Assembly (NCBI RefSeq): GCF_017355835.1
Contig: NZ_JAFEWF010000005.1
Coordinates: 461,100 to 525,099 of the forward strand
Source of the DNA: Desertivirga brevis
GTDB taxonomy: Bacteria; Bacteroidota; Bacteroidia; Sphingobacteriales; Sphingobacteriaceae
Length of the DNA stretch: 64,000 nucleotides
Direction: 5' to 3'
Part shown: positions 52,320 to 61,784 of the stretch, one piece after another
Numbering within the stretch: position 1 is the stretch's first letter
How the letters are laid out: every line of letters starts with the position of its first letter
Position numbers and translations under genes: made by a program
Notes under the pieces: model-generated
Databases searched by the model: none
What the model was told of the DNA's origin: nothing
What the model saw: only the letters and a program-made list of their open reading frames with translations

Positions 52320-52953
52320 ATAGTCCTTCTTCTAATTAAGTTTTATAGTGGCAAAATGTTCAACTCATCCTATGTAAAACAGGAAGATTATAGATCCAGT
52401 TAATCTTTTGTCTTATATCCAAATGAATGGATAATTAAAGCAGGCACTGCTGCTTTTCGAGAGATCCGATCACCTGAGTCCAGAGGTCAGTTTTAACGGT
52501 TAATCTGGAAGTAAAATTAAGATGGGGAGAGCGGATGATATGGTACAATTGTTAAAACTTCTTATTCGAATGTTTAAATTAATCCATAAGACCTTCAATT
52601 TACTCATTATTCATACCAATCCTATAAATTGATAGGAAACTAATAGGTATTAAATTGCCTGGAAACTGCTTTTTGGGAAGGAAAAATTTAATAATTGCTA
52701 ATAACAAGCAGACGCCAGTTTAAACATAATTGACATTTATTGGCACAATTCTGCCATTGCAAATACTTTAGGAAAGGGATATTTGAAATATCAAAAAAAG
52801 ATCAACAGAGATGTTGATTCCTTATCAAGTCCCTCCTCAAATTTTATTGGTTATAAAAAATGGTTTATTTTAACTGCCCCTCAGTAGGGGCAGTTCTTTT
52901 TTAAGATTTAGGCCAGATCTTTTATTTTATTATTAATGTCTTTTAAATCGCAA
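52320..52953. other. long spacer between the GH43 operon and nrdA
   Basis: This 634-bp gap must hold the GH43 promoter on the minus strand and the end of nrdA. I see no open frame of note. A + strand terminator-like hairpin (52872-52895) and an upstream sigma-54-like half site (52740-52760) are listed separately. Confidence 0.5.
52872..52902. terminator. hairpin with a T-run on the + strand
   Basis: Perfect stem AACTGCCCCT/AGGGGCAGTT with a CAGT loop (52872-52895). The U-run (ttctttttt) is on the + strand, where no protein gene precedes it; on the minus strand it is the first hairpin after the nrdA stop. It may serve nrdA by Rho-independent termination of a weaker kind, or end an unannotated + strand RNA. 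Confidence 0.65.
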
Positions 52954-55347
52954 TCACGAGCCGCACGAAATACAACCTTCTTCCATGCTGCAACTAGCGC
53001 CTGCTTCAGTTATCTCCTCAATACCACTAACCTCACTTTTCTGTACTTCAGTAATCGGCGGAATAACCGGGTCCATATTTTTTCCTCCCTGCTTTTCTAC
53101 CGTAAATTGCACGGCCTGACTAGCAGCTTGCGTTCTGAGGTAATACATTCCTGTTTTTAAACCTTTTTTCCAGGCGTAAAAGTGCATTGAGGTTAATTTT
53201 GCTGCAGATGGTTGATCTACAAAAAGATTTAAAGATTGAGATTGGCAGATGAAGGCACCTCTGTCTGCAGCCATGTCAATAAGACTGCGCTGTTTTATTT
53301 CCCATACCGTCTTATATAACTCCTTAATTTCTGAAGGAATCTCCTGGATATGCTGGATTGATCCATTTGCTGCTATAATAGTGTTCTTCATTGTATTGTT
53401 CCAAAGACCCAGTCGCACAAGGTCTTTTAGTAAATGCTTGTTAACAATGATAAACTCCCCACTCAACACCCGGCGAGTGTAAATATTAGAGGTATAGGGT
53501 TCAAAGCACTCGTTATTACCTAGTACCTGAGATGTGGAAGCAGTAGGCATTGGAGCAACCAGCAGGGAATTTCTTACACCATGTTTTTTTACTTCTTGGC
53601 GTAATGCCTCCCAATCATAACGATCTGAAGCTTCTACTCCCCATAGATCGAACTGGAACATACCTTTGGAAAGCGGAGAACCGCTGAATGTTTCGTAAGG
53701 CCCATTATCTTTTGCCAGGTCTTTACTTGCAGTCATTGCAGCAAAGTAAATAGTTTCAAAAATATCCCTATTTAATGCTCGTGCTAATTCGCTCTCAAAA
53801 GGAAGACGTAAAAGTATAAAGGTATCTGCTAAACCCTGCACCCCAAGTCCTATTGGCCTATGTCGCATATTAGAAGTTCGGGCCTCCTCAACCGGGTAAT
53901 AATTGTGGTCGATAATACGGTTAAGATTTTTAGTTGCATGATAAGTTATCTCATATAACTTGTCGAAATCGAACTTACCGTTAACCACAAAACGAGGCAG
54001 GGCAATAGAAGCCAGGTTACAAACAGCAACTTCCTCTGGGCTAGTATACTCCATGATCTCGGTACAAAGGTTACTGCTTTTTATTGTCCCAAGGTTCTGT
54101 TGATTACTTTTACTGTTAGCAGCATCTTTATAAAGCAGATAAGGGGTACCTGTTTCAATTTGAGCTTGCAGTATGGCAAACCATAGCTCTTGTGCTTTAA
54201 TCGTTTTTCTCGCGCGGCCCTCATTTTCATACTGTTGATATAGATCTTCAAATTTCTGCCCAAAGCATTCGTGCAAGCCGGGAGCCTCGTGTGGACAAAA
54301 CAGACTCCAGTCTTCATTTGCCTCTACCCTTTTCATAAATAAGTCTGGTATCCATAAGGCATAGAAAAGATCACGCGCCCTTAGTTCCTCCTTACCGTGG
54401 TTCTTACGCAAGTCGAGAAACTCAAATACATCAGCATGCCAAGGTTCCAGGTAAATGGCAAAAGCACCTTTACGTTTACCTCCCCCCTGGTCAACATAAC
54501 GGGCAGTGTCATTAAAAACTCTTAGCATTGGAATTATACCGTTACTAGTACCGTTTGTTCCGCCAATATAGGTTCCTGTTGCACGTACGTTATGAATTGC
54601 TAAGCCAATCCCACCAGCGCTTTGAGAAATTTTGGCTGTTTGTTTAAGAGTATCATATATCCCATCAATACTGTCATCCTTCATAGAAAGAAGAAAACAA
54701 GAAGACATCTGAGGCTTTGGCGTACCTGCATTAAATAAGGTAGGCGTTGCATGAGTAAACCAACGCTCGCTCATCAGGTGATAGGTTTTTAATGCACTTT
54801 CAATATCCTCTTTATGGATCCCTATCGCTACCCGCATATACATGTGCTGCGGTCGTTCGGCCACCACTCCGTCTATTCGCAGCAGATAAGACTTCTCCAG
54901 GGTTTTGAACCCAAAGTAATCGAATCCAAAATCGCGGTCATATATAATGGAGCTGTCCAGAAGTTCTGCATTTCGTTTAATGATCTCTATAACATCGTCT
55001 GCAATCAAAGGCATTCTTCTACCGGATAAAGCATCAGTATAATTATATAGCTTAACCATGGTATCAGTAAAGGACTTAGCAGTATTCTTATGAAGATTGC
55101 TTACTGCTATTCTGCTAGCCAAAAGTGCATAATCAGGGTGTTTAGTAGTAAGTGAGGCAGCTGTTTCAGCAGCGAGGTTGTCCAGTTCTGTAGTAGTGAC
55201 ACCGTCAAAGATCCCTTCTATTACTTTCTTAGCAACATCAATAGGATCTACCAGGGGACTTAAACTGTAGGATAATTTTTGAATACGGGCTGTTATTTTA
55301 TCAAACTTTACGCTTTCTTTCCTGCCGTTTCGTTTTATTACTAACAT
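52954..55347 (-). CDS. nrdA: class I ribonucleoside-diphosphate reductase, alpha subunit
   Basis: A 797-residue class I alpha subunit. It has an ATP-cone ([18 protein letters not shown], residues 5-95), the substrate barrel with [38 protein letters not shown] (radical Cys region), [20 protein letters not shown] and the C-terminal redox tail [12 protein letters not shown]. It reduces NDPs to dNDPs with NrdB's radical. It lies 50 bases downstream of nrdB, under the same cobalamin riboswitch. Confidence 0.97.
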   Translation of the reverse strand: MLVIKRNGRKESVKFDKITARIQKLSYSLSPLVDPIDVAKKVIEGIFDGVTTTELDNLAAETAASLTTKHPDYALLASRIAVSNLHKNTAKSFTDTMVKLYNYTDALSGRRMPLIADDVIEIIKRNAELLDSSIIYDRDFGFDYFGFKTLEKSYLLRIDGVVAERPQHMYMRVAIGIHKEDIESALKTYHLMSERWFTHATPTLFNAGTPKPQMSSCFLLSMKDDSIDGIYDTLKQTAKISQSAGGIGLAIHNVRATGTYIGGTNGTSNGIIPMLRVFNDTARYVDQGGGKRKGAFAIYLEPWHADVFEFLDLRKNHGKEELRARDLFYALWIPDLFMKRVEANEDWSLFCPHEAPGLHECFGQKFEDLYQQYENEGRARKTIKAQELWFAILQAQIETGTPYLLYKDAANSKSNQQNLGTIKSSNLCTEIMEYTSPEEVAVCNLASIALPRFVVNGKFDFDKLYEITYHATKNLNRIIDHNYYPVEEARTSNMRHRPIGLGVQGLADTFILLRLPFESELARALNRDIFETIYFAAMTASKDLAKDNGPYETFSGSPLSKGMFQFDLWGVEASDRYDWEALRQEVKKHGVRNSLLVAPMPTASTSQVLGNNECFEPYTSNIYTRRVLSGEFIIVNKHLLKDLVRLGLWNNTMKNTIIAANGSIQHIQEIPSEIKELYKTVWEIKQRSLIDMAADRGAFICQSQSLNLFVDQPSAAKLTSMHFYAWKKGLKTGMYYLRTQAASQAVQFTVEKQGGKNMDPVIPPITEVQKSEVSGIEEITEAGASCSMEEGCISCGS

Positions 55348-55397
55348 TATTTTTTGTTTTAAGGTGAATGAATGAATGAATGAGAAGTTGCTGAATA

Positions 55398-56366
55398 TTA
55401 GAAATCCTCGTCTAGTGAAAAGCTTTGGGTATCATTACCCGATAAAACTCCCGCTTTTTGATAATCACCAACTCGCTTCTCAAAAAAGTTCGTTTTCCCC
55501 TGCAGGGAGATCATCTCCATAAAATCAAAGGGATTCTGAGAGTTAAAGATCTTTTCATAGCCTAGTTCATTCAGCCAACGATCTGCAACAAACTCGATGT
55601 ATTGCTTCATTAGTTTGGCATTCATTCCAATAAGGTCAACCGGAAGAGCTTCAGTGATAAATTCCTTCTCAATCAAAACTGCCTCATTAATAATTGCATG
55701 AACTTGTTCCTGAGAAAGTTTTTTATTCAGCATACCGTAAAGCAAACAAGCAAACTCGCAATGCAAACCCTCATCACGACTGATCAACTCATTACTAAAG
55801 GTAAGCCCTGGCATCAGTCCCCTTTTCTTTAACCAGAATATAGAACAGAAACTTCCACTGAAAAAAATACCTTCCACTGCAGCAAAAGCTACCAACCTCT
55901 CGGCAAAACTGCCGTTCTCAATCCATCGTAATGCCCATTCGGCTTTCTTTTTTACAGCTGGAACCGTATCCACAGCATGGAATAAATGGTCCTTTTCGCG
56001 AGGGTCCTTGATATAAGTATCAATTAAAAGAGCATAGGTTTCGGAATGTATGTTTTCCATCATTATTTGAAAACCATAAAAGCAGCGGGCTTCCGGAACC
56101 TGTACTTCACTCATGAAATTCACCGCAAGGTTTTCATTAACAATCCCATCACTTGCTGCAAAAAAGGCAAGTACGTGAGAAATAAAATGTCTTTCTCCCG
56201 GATTCAGGAGTTCCCAATCCTTTAAGTCCCCGCTAAGATCTATTTCTTCCGCGGTCCAAAAGCTTGCTTCGTGTTTCTTGTACATCTCCCAGATTCGGGG
56301 ATAATTGATCGGGAGGATTACAAATCGATCTTTGTTTTCTTTTAATAATACTTCTTCCTGTTGCAT
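55398..56366 (-). CDS. nrdB: class Ia ribonucleoside-diphosphate reductase, beta subunit
   Basis: A 322-residue R2 protein from the ATG at 56366; the earlier open frame runs into the riboswitch and is not coding. Di-iron ligands and radical Tyr are visible: DLKDW (Asp side), [15 protein letters not shown], with the radical Tyr in HSETY, and [15 protein letters not shown] (Glu and His). The eukaryote-like HSxTY pattern differs from E. coli NrdB. The C-terminal tail (SFSLDEDF) ends in the alpha-binding residues. It is B12-independent, so its control by a B12 riboswitch makes sense when a B12-dependent NrdJ also exists. Confidence 0.96.
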   Translation of the reverse strand: MQQEEVLLKENKDRFVILPINYPRIWEMYKKHEASFWTAEEIDLSGDLKDWELLNPGERHFISHVLAFFAASDGIVNENLAVNFMSEVQVPEARCFYGFQIMMENIHSETYALLIDTYIKDPREKDHLFHAVDTVPAVKKKAEWALRWIENGSFAERLVAFAAVEGIFFSGSFCSIFWLKKRGLMPGLTFSNELISRDEGLHCEFACLLYGMLNKKLSQEQVHAIINEAVLIEKEFITEALPVDLIGMNAKLMKQYIEFVADRWLNELGYEKIFNSQNPFDFMEMISLQGKTNFFEKRVGDYQKAGVLSGNDTQSFSLDEDF

Positions 56367-56399
56367 AATTTTTTTGTTCTTGATACAAACAGGAATTGA

Positions 56400-56580
56400 C
56401 AAAAGGCAGCTAACCCATGGCACTGGGTAGGGAGACTTTCGTCAAAACCTTATTCGTGAAAGTTTTGACAAGAACTACCCGGCAGGTATCTGGCTTACCG
56501 CTAATGCGGATCACAGTTGCACGTCAGCCCGTGAATAGAACACGGTTCCCTTTTAATCATCTGTCAACTACAGATGAACC
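56400..56580 (-). promoter_or_regulatory. cobalamin (AdoCbl) riboswitch upstream of nrdB
   Basis: On the minus strand the leader reads AAAAGGGAACCGTG, then ACGGGCTGACGTG with CAACTGTGA, then AAGCCAGATACCTGCC, the B12 box (56481-56495). These are the conserved core of cobalamin riboswitches in order. Next comes GGGTAG, a GTCAAAAC/GTTTTGAC stem, and CTACCCAGTGCCATGGGTTAG near the start codon. CTACCC can pair with either GGGTAG (box-proximal) or GGGTTA (start-proximal), which fits a mutually exclusive switch. No strong poly-U terminator is seen, so control could be translational. Confidence 0.88.
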
Positions 56581-56725
56581 TAAATAGTTATTGAATTAAT
56601 TGGCCGTAAAGATATGCTTAAGCTAGCCCTAAAAGAAACTTAATTCTTAACAGATTGCCTTTTCTCAACAATCGCTCAATTTGAATTAATCCTAATAGCA
56701 GTTAAAAAAAATAAATGGGAGAATT

Positions 56726-57340
56726 TTAATCTGGGTTTTCGATTCCGAGCAACCAACTCTGAAGGTACCGGTTTTGCAAGTCCCTCTTTTCTGTAACAGC
56801 TCTTCCATAGGTTTTAAGGGGAAGATGAGTGCCATAGACAGTTTGCAAATGGACGTTCTCAATTGCCCCCTGATTTTGCAATATCATTATGGTTGCAAAG
56901 TCTTTATCTATATTTCCTTTCCCAGTTTGCAGTTGCACACTTTTTTCGGCACGCTCGATATTAAGTAGAATTTTTTCCCTGAATTCAGGAATAGCCAGTG
57001 TTCCCTGGTGAGTTTTTAGAAGCTTTTCAATTTCTTCGTTCTCTGCTTTGAGACCAGAAATTACCTCCCGAGCCACTGCTTGCATCCGGGCACTCCGGCC
57101 TGATTGTAATTCTTTATTTGCAATTGTGATCGAGATCTCATTAGACAATTGCATAATAGTAGCAAAATCACTATCGGGATCGGCAGTTAATACGGCAGCT
57201 CGAATTTTTTCCATCATCAACGCCTGAAGATTTAGCAGTTCACTCTCGGGAATTACCTGTTCTTTATTATTACAAGCCTGGTTTGCCACAAGCATAACCA
57301 ACAAGAGAAATGCTTTTCCCACGTATTTCATATATTCCAT
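56726..57340 (-). CDS. lipoprotein with two DUF305-like repeats
   Basis: A 204-residue lipoprotein from the ATG at 57340 (a second ATG is at 57331; a GTG at 57370 adds an unlikely ten residues), with lipobox ANQAC. Two related helical repeats are visible: DPDSDFATIMQLSNEISITI (near 45-65) and DKDFATIMILQNQGAIENVH (near 137-160). They follow the DUF305 pattern D-DFMxxM-HHxGAI, but the paired metal-binding His of DUF305 are missing. Function unknown; probably envelope-located. It stands alone upstream of the nrd riboswitch. Confidence 0.7.
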   Translation of the reverse strand: MEYMKYVGKAFLLLVMLVANQACNNKEQVIPESELLNLQALMMEKIRAAVLTADPDSDFATIMQLSNEISITIANKELQSGRSARMQAVAREVISGLKAENEEIEKLLKTHQGTLAIPEFREKILLNIERAEKSVQLQTGKGNIDKDFATIMILQNQGAIENVHLQTVYGTHLPLKTYGRAVTEKRDLQNRYLQSWLLGIENPD

Positions 57341-57480
57341 CAAAGAGGTTTCTTCCGGTGTTGAATTCACTTTTACGGTGTTTTCCGCAAAGGGTTGTTG
57401 AAAATAGTTAAATATAAGAAGTTGACAAAGGAGAATTTACATTTCTAAGACTTTACCTAAGTGCTTATCCCTTCAGTTAG

Positions 57481-58398
57481 TTATTTAGGTATCAAAAACT
57501 TATTAAGCTCCAGCCAGTTCAATAAACGTTCAAACCATTGCTCTTTCTCAGCTTTATTATACATCCCGAAACCATGGCCTCCCTGTTGATACAGGTACAT
57601 CTCAGCCTTAACTTTATTTTTGAGAGTATGCTCGTAGAACGATAAACTATTCTGAACAGGAACAGCTGCATCATCTTGAGCATGTATTAGAAAGACAGGA
57701 GGTGTTGTATTCCGTACTTGCTTCTCATTTGAAAACCGTTCCACCTGTTTAACGTCGGCGTCCTTCCCTATCAAATTTGTCTTTGAACCCATATGTGTAT
57801 ACTCCCCCATATTAATAACGGGATATATAAGGATCATAAAATCAGGCCTCAAGTTTACCTGCTTCTTGTTGTCGATATAGGAATGATCATAGTGAGTACC
57901 TAAAGTAGAGGCAAGATGTCCTCCTGCTGAAAAACCGATCACTCCAATTCTTCCTGTGTCTAATTGCCACTCAGACGCACGTTCCCGTATTATTTGTATT
58001 GCTCTTTGTGCATCCTGGATCGGCCCGATGGCCCGGTCTTTCATTATCCGGTCATCCGGCAATCTGTACTTAAGCAAAAAAGCAGTAACTCCCGATTCGA
58101 CAAATTTTTTAGCTACGTCAATTCCTTCGTGATTATTTGCTATTCCAGAGTAGGCTCCTCCCGGAATAACGATAACAGCAGCACCGTTGGCTTTACCTGG
58201 CTCTGGAAAAAAAGGTGTAATTGTAGGTTTCGAAACTTTTGTTATCCAACCGTTTGCACCCGCATTTTCAACATAATCAGAAGGTATTGGTTTACTGTTT
58301 GGAATATCACGATACAATGGAATCGGTGCTTGACTAAATGCGCTGATAGTTGGATTTAGCATCGAGAGGACAAATATTGACTTAAGCAGGTACTTCAT
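57481..58398 (-). CDS. secreted alpha/beta hydrolase (BD-FAE/acetylxylan-esterase-like)
   Basis: A 305-residue secreted hydrolase from the ATG at 58398, with a signal (LLKSIFVLSMLNPTISAFSQ). Fold signatures: AAVIVIPGGAYSGIANNHEG (oxyanion HGGG-like), RIGVIGFSAGGHLASTLGTH (nucleophile elbow GFSAGG), VFLIHAQDDAAVPVQNSLSF (Asp) and the C-terminal GGHGFGMYNK (His). Similar enzymes de-acetylate or de-feruloylate xylan, so it could serve the nearby xylan genes. It lies 6 kb away beyond nrdAB, so operon membership is excluded. Confidence 0.87.
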   Translation of the reverse strand: MKYLLKSIFVLSMLNPTISAFSQAPIPLYRDIPNSKPIPSDYVENAGANGWITKVSKPTITPFFPEPGKANGAAVIVIPGGAYSGIANNHEGIDVAKKFVESGVTAFLLKYRLPDDRIMKDRAIGPIQDAQRAIQIIRERASEWQLDTGRIGVIGFSAGGHLASTLGTHYDHSYIDNKKQVNLRPDFMILIYPVINMGEYTHMGSKTNLIGKDADVKQVERFSNEKQVRNTTPPVFLIHAQDDAAVPVQNSLSFYEHTLKNKVKAEMYLYQQGGHGFGMYNKAEKEQWFERLLNWLELNKFLIPK

Positions 58399-58628
58399 TA
58401 CCAGGTATACTTTGGTTAGCGGGCTACACAAAAGTGTGAAGTTTAAAAATAGTGATTTCAACGAGAAATCGAGAATAAGATATAAAAAGAATGTTGGAGG
58501 CAAAAGTATAGGTTGATGAAACTTTCTTATTCCCTAAGTTTGTTTTCTGGTGATCGATAAATAGGAAGTATTTCGGTTATATGAAGCTGATAAATGAATA
58601 AAATTATGAAATTGATAATGGCTTAAAA

Positions 58629-58654
58629 TAAAAAAACCGGACTGTTCGTCCGGT
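58629..58654 (-). terminator. Rho-independent terminator of the second gldK-gldN operon
   Basis: Minus-strand stem ACCGGAC/GTCCGGT (58636-58654, loop GAACA) followed by a U-run (58629-58636). Confidence 0.86.
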
Positions 58655-58680
58655 CTTTCGACTTATTAATGTAACGCTTA

Positions 58681-59646
58681 TTACTGTTTTGCGTTGGTGG
58701 TATTATTGTATCCCCAAACCTTCTTCTTGTATTCCTCAATACCAGATTCTATTCTTAGGGCTTCCTTCTCTTGTTCTGTTAGATCTTTAGTATAGTCGAC
58801 AATTCGCTGCCCGGTAGTGTTGGATTCGCGGATGATCTTGCTCGTAAATCTCCTTTGAAGGAAGATGTCGTCCATACTCATATCGAACATCCTTTTTTCA
58901 GGATTGGAGACGTCTTTTTTAACGAATACATTTCTACACTCTGGAAAGTGTAACCAGAAGACAGGCGTTTCGGCCGCTATTGTAGTATCTCCTGTTGAAA
59001 GCTTAACTAGCGGTGCAATTCCAATTATACGTGTTTCCACTTTTGCTCTTTGCTTATCAAAAAAGATATCCTCCTTAATCCTGAATTTTGTAATCTTCTC
59101 AGGGTTGAATTCATTCAGCTGCATTTTGGCATCGATCTGATTGCCTTTGTCATCGAAAACAGGAACCAAAACACTGTCAACAAGTTTAGCCATTGCTTGT
59201 TGAGGCGTTAAACGAAACTTGAACGAATCGTCAACTGGATCGTAAGCCGTAATTTGCCCTTTCTTTACTCCATCTAATATAGTTTCAATCAAGGTATTAC
59301 CAGGGATTGCAAGAACTTGATTTTTAGGTTCTGCTACGTCAATATCCCTCCATAATCTTTTGTAAAAACGAACATTTACAGGATTTATATAAGGGTAGTT
59401 AAAGGGCGTTGCATTACCTAGAATAGTATAGTTATAGAAACCATCTACTGGTGCTGTGGAATCCTTTTTTGCTATTGCAACTGTACCGCTTGACATGGCT
59501 GAACCTGTTGCTAGTGCTGGCTGGATTAAAGCTGAATCTTGTTTTGTTGAAATAGCAGACGCAGTTAGATCGCCTTTAACCTGCGCCTGAGCGACTACTT
59601 CCAGTCCACTTGCCGTTAGCAAAATAGCTACTAATAAATTTTTCAT
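58681..59646 (-). CDS. gldN: GldN/PorN-family type IX secretion and gliding protein (copy 2)
   Basis: A 321-residue GldN with a signal peptide. The same blocks as copy 1 occur: VRFYKRLWRDIDV, KNQVLAIPGNTLIETILDG, YDPVDDSFKFRLTPQQA, FRIKEDIFFDKQRAKVETRI and FLQRRFTSKIIRESN. Before the conserved domain is an extra Ser/Thr/Ala-rich stretch of about 40 residues (ASAISTKQDSALIQPALATG), which copy 1 lacks. It is 26 bases after the GldK gene. No gldL or gldM adjoins. Divergence suggests separate functions or an older duplication. Confidence 0.87.
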   Translation of the reverse strand: MKNLLVAILLTASGLEVVAQAQVKGDLTASAISTKQDSALIQPALATGSAMSSGTVAIAKKDSTAPVDGFYNYTILGNATPFNYPYINPVNVRFYKRLWRDIDVAEPKNQVLAIPGNTLIETILDGVKKGQITAYDPVDDSFKFRLTPQQAMAKLVDSVLVPVFDDKGNQIDAKMQLNEFNPEKITKFRIKEDIFFDKQRAKVETRIIGIAPLVKLSTGDTTIAAETPVFWLHFPECRNVFVKKDVSNPEKRMFDMSMDDIFLQRRFTSKIIRESNTTGQRIVDYTKDLTEQEKEALRIESGIEEYKKKVWGYNNTTNAKQ

Positions 59647-59672
59647 GGTAAATTTTAAAGATGTGTGTGTGT

Positions 59673-61094
59673 TTATTTTTCTGCTTTTTGTGTACTCATA
59701 GGTGCTTCTGAGCGGGTATTACGAGTGGCCCTTCCATCAGATTGCTTTACAAGAGTTGCTTTACGGGTACGAACCTGGTCGCTTAGCAATTCAGGTGCTG
59801 GCATTACGCATCTGAAACCGATGTAAGAGTGGGCAACGTCCTGCATTTCATAACTGCGAGTATCTTTATTAAGCAACTCACCGTTATCTTTCCAAGATCC
59901 GCCTCTTACCACTTTACGTTTCATTACGTCAGCATCATTATCTGAAGCGTCATAAAGCAATACCGGATTCAAGTCGTGAACAAATTCAACAGCAGATGGG
60001 CTAAAGGCATCAAGCGTCCATTCCGCTACATTTCCAGAGGTATTAAATAATCCGAAAGCATTAGGACTGTATGATTTTACAGGAAGAGTAAACGTTGAAC
60101 CATCCATCGTGTAGTTGCCTTCATCCTGCTTAAAGTTCACAAAAAGCTTTTCTTTTCCATCTTTTCCTTTTTTGCTGTTAGTTGTTGCTAAAGCCTGGGA
60201 TCCTGCTCCTTCCTCAGGATTACGAAGACCAGAAGATGCATATTGCCATTGTGCCTCTGTAGGAAGATTGAACGTTAGCTGATACGCTTTTAAATAAGCA
60301 TTTTTGTTCAAAGAATTGGCCGCTGATTTACCTCTCCAATCGGCAAACGACCTTGCCTGCTTCCAGGTAACTCCTACAACGGGATAATTATCATAAGATT
60401 TATGATCATAATAATTTGCAGACATGAATCCCATTTGCGAGTTAGGGAAATCTGCACTCCACACATTCGTTTTAGGTATCACTGGTATATTTTCAGTGAT
60501 GAATTCATTAGCATTACTACCTCCACTTTTCTGATAGGTGAACGCATATTTTACAAGCTCTCCATTAAGTAAACGTTTTCCATTCTGCTCCAATACTATT
60601 GTTCCCACTATTTTTGACGAAATCTCCGGATCAGCGCTCTGCCATAAAGCGAACTTATCATGATTAACTTTGCTCCAATCTATTTGTCGGGCTACATATT
60701 CTCCCTTGTTCTTCTGATTCTTCTTGAAGTAACTTTCCTCTTTCAAATAATCAGTAATGATGATAGAATCAGCGACCCAATTTACGAACTCCCTGTATTG
60801 ACGATTCGTAACTTCTGTTGCATCCACAAAAAATGGACTTAAACTTACTCTTTTAGTTAATCCATCATCTTCTGTAGAACTTTTGTACATGATGGTACCT
60901 GAAGGGACATAAACCATTCCCGGAGGTGGAATTATTCCTCTTCCTTTAAATCCGTACACTGTAGGTGCTTCATTACTGTTTTGAGCTGCGCAGGAACTTA
61001 ACGCTGCGACTATAGCCAGAGAAGCTCCGGCTGCAAATGATTTTCTTAAACAATTTTTTTTCCAGGTGTGGGTAAAGCTATAAATAGATCTCAT
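59673..61094 (-). CDS. gldK: GldK/PorK-family lipoprotein (copy 2)
   Basis: A 473-residue lipoprotein (signal to the ALSSC lipobox, about residue 35) with an FGE-sulfatase-type fold. Shared blocks: IPPPGMVYVPSGTIMYKSST, VSLSPFFVDATEVTNRQYRE, PVVGVTWKQARSFADWRG, LPTEAQWQYASSGL, NTSGNVAEWTLDAFSPSA, RKVVRGGSWKDNGE and SYIGFRCVMP. It lacks the Lys/Ser insert and the Lys-rich tail of copy 1. It sits upstream of its gldN partner, like copy 1. Confidence 0.87.
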   Translation of the reverse strand: MRSIYSFTHTWKKNCLRKSFAAGASLAIVAALSSCAAQNSNEAPTVYGFKGRGIIPPPGMVYVPSGTIMYKSSTEDDGLTKRVSLSPFFVDATEVTNRQYREFVNWVADSIIITDYLKEESYFKKNQKNKGEYVARQIDWSKVNHDKFALWQSADPEISSKIVGTIVLEQNGKRLLNGELVKYAFTYQKSGGSNANEFITENIPVIPKTNVWSADFPNSQMGFMSANYYDHKSYDNYPVVGVTWKQARSFADWRGKSAANSLNKNAYLKAYQLTFNLPTEAQWQYASSGLRNPEEGAGSQALATTNSKKGKDGKEKLFVNFKQDEGNYTMDGSTFTLPVKSYSPNAFGLFNTSGNVAEWTLDAFSPSAVEFVHDLNPVLLYDASDNDADVMKRKVVRGGSWKDNGELLNKDTRSYEMQDVAHSYIGFRCVMPAPELLSDQVRTRKATLVKQSDGRATRNTRSEAPMSTQKAEK

Positions 61095-61422
61095 AGATAT
61101 ACTGTTAGGTAAATAAGATAGAATGTCATGATACTTTCAAGAATGGTGCCATTTTCAAAATAATAGGGGTTTTAGTTTGAAGATTTAAAAAATCGAAGAC
61201 TAAATTTTAAAGGCTTATTAAGGGGAAAGGCCTAAAATTCAAAAATTTACAATACTGGCCCGGATAGGATTACCAATAGACAATTTAAAGGTACAATGAG
61301 ATGTATTCAATTTTGGTCAGGAATAAGAGAAATTATTTGATTAGAACATTTTGAAGAAGATAAAATAATGTGGCTTAAAAATTGCGAGGAGAGAGAACTA
61401 ATATTATTTTAATATTTCCAGG
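61095..61422. other. spacer between gldK copy 2 and a small + strand gene
   Basis: A 328-bp AT-rich divergent gap. It must hold the promoters in both directions. A sigma-54-type site for the + gene is listed separately; otherwise I see nothing. Confidence 0.5.
61371..61385 (+). promoter_or_regulatory. candidate sigma-54 promoter of the small gene at 61423
   Basis: TGGCTTAAAAATTGC has the exact GG-N10-GC spacing of -24/-12 promoters and a TTGC -12 half, 37 bases before the start codon. The -24 half is TGGCTT rather than TGGCAC, so this is tentative. Confidence 0.38.
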
Positions 61423-61746
61423 ATGTTAACACAGGCTACTCCTTTTCAATTACGGGATTTAAAGTTCGATTACAGTTCTTCCTACAATTTTTCTTTTAGA
61501 GAACCTGTATTCAAGAGTATGCCGAATAATGAAAAACTTGACCGAAGCAATCGTTATGAAATGGTTCTATTTATAAATTCACTACAAATGCTTTGGTGCG
61601 ATTTTACGGTGGAAGACTGCTGGAAGATCGAATATCTAATAAAACAGAAGTTGCCTAAGACTGTGGAAAAACAGTTGGAAATAGCCGATTGGCTTGTTTT
61701 AAATTGGAATGAGTTTAACGTTACTGAAATTGCAAAAGCTGTATAA
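61423..61746 (+). CDS. hypothetical protein, 107 residues
   Basis: A small soluble protein with Trp- and Phe-rich helices: QLRDLKFDYSSSYNFSFREP, EMVLFINSLQMLWCDFTVED and QLEIADWLVLNWNEFNVTE. No signal, no membrane segment and no family I can name. It stands alone between the second gldK operon and a region with a candidate small membrane protein gene on the other strand. Possible sigma-54 control. Confidence 0.6.
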   Translation: MLTQATPFQLRDLKFDYSSSYNFSFREPVFKSMPNNEKLDRSNRYEMVLFINSLQMLWCDFTVEDCWKIEYLIKQKLPKTVEKQLEIADWLVLNWNEFNVTEIAKAV

Positions 61747-61784
61747 GTTAGCTTTTGCAAATACAGAGTTTGTGAAAATTCAGA

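Noticed and set aside
52740..52760. Sigma-54 promoter TTGGCAC...CTGC
   Set aside because: The GG-GC distance is one base short and the -12 half reads CTGC; kept only as a hint in the RNA finding.
56367..56423. Extended N-terminus of NrdB
   Set aside because: The added residues read through the riboswitch expression region; the ATG at 56366 directly precedes the conserved R2 start.
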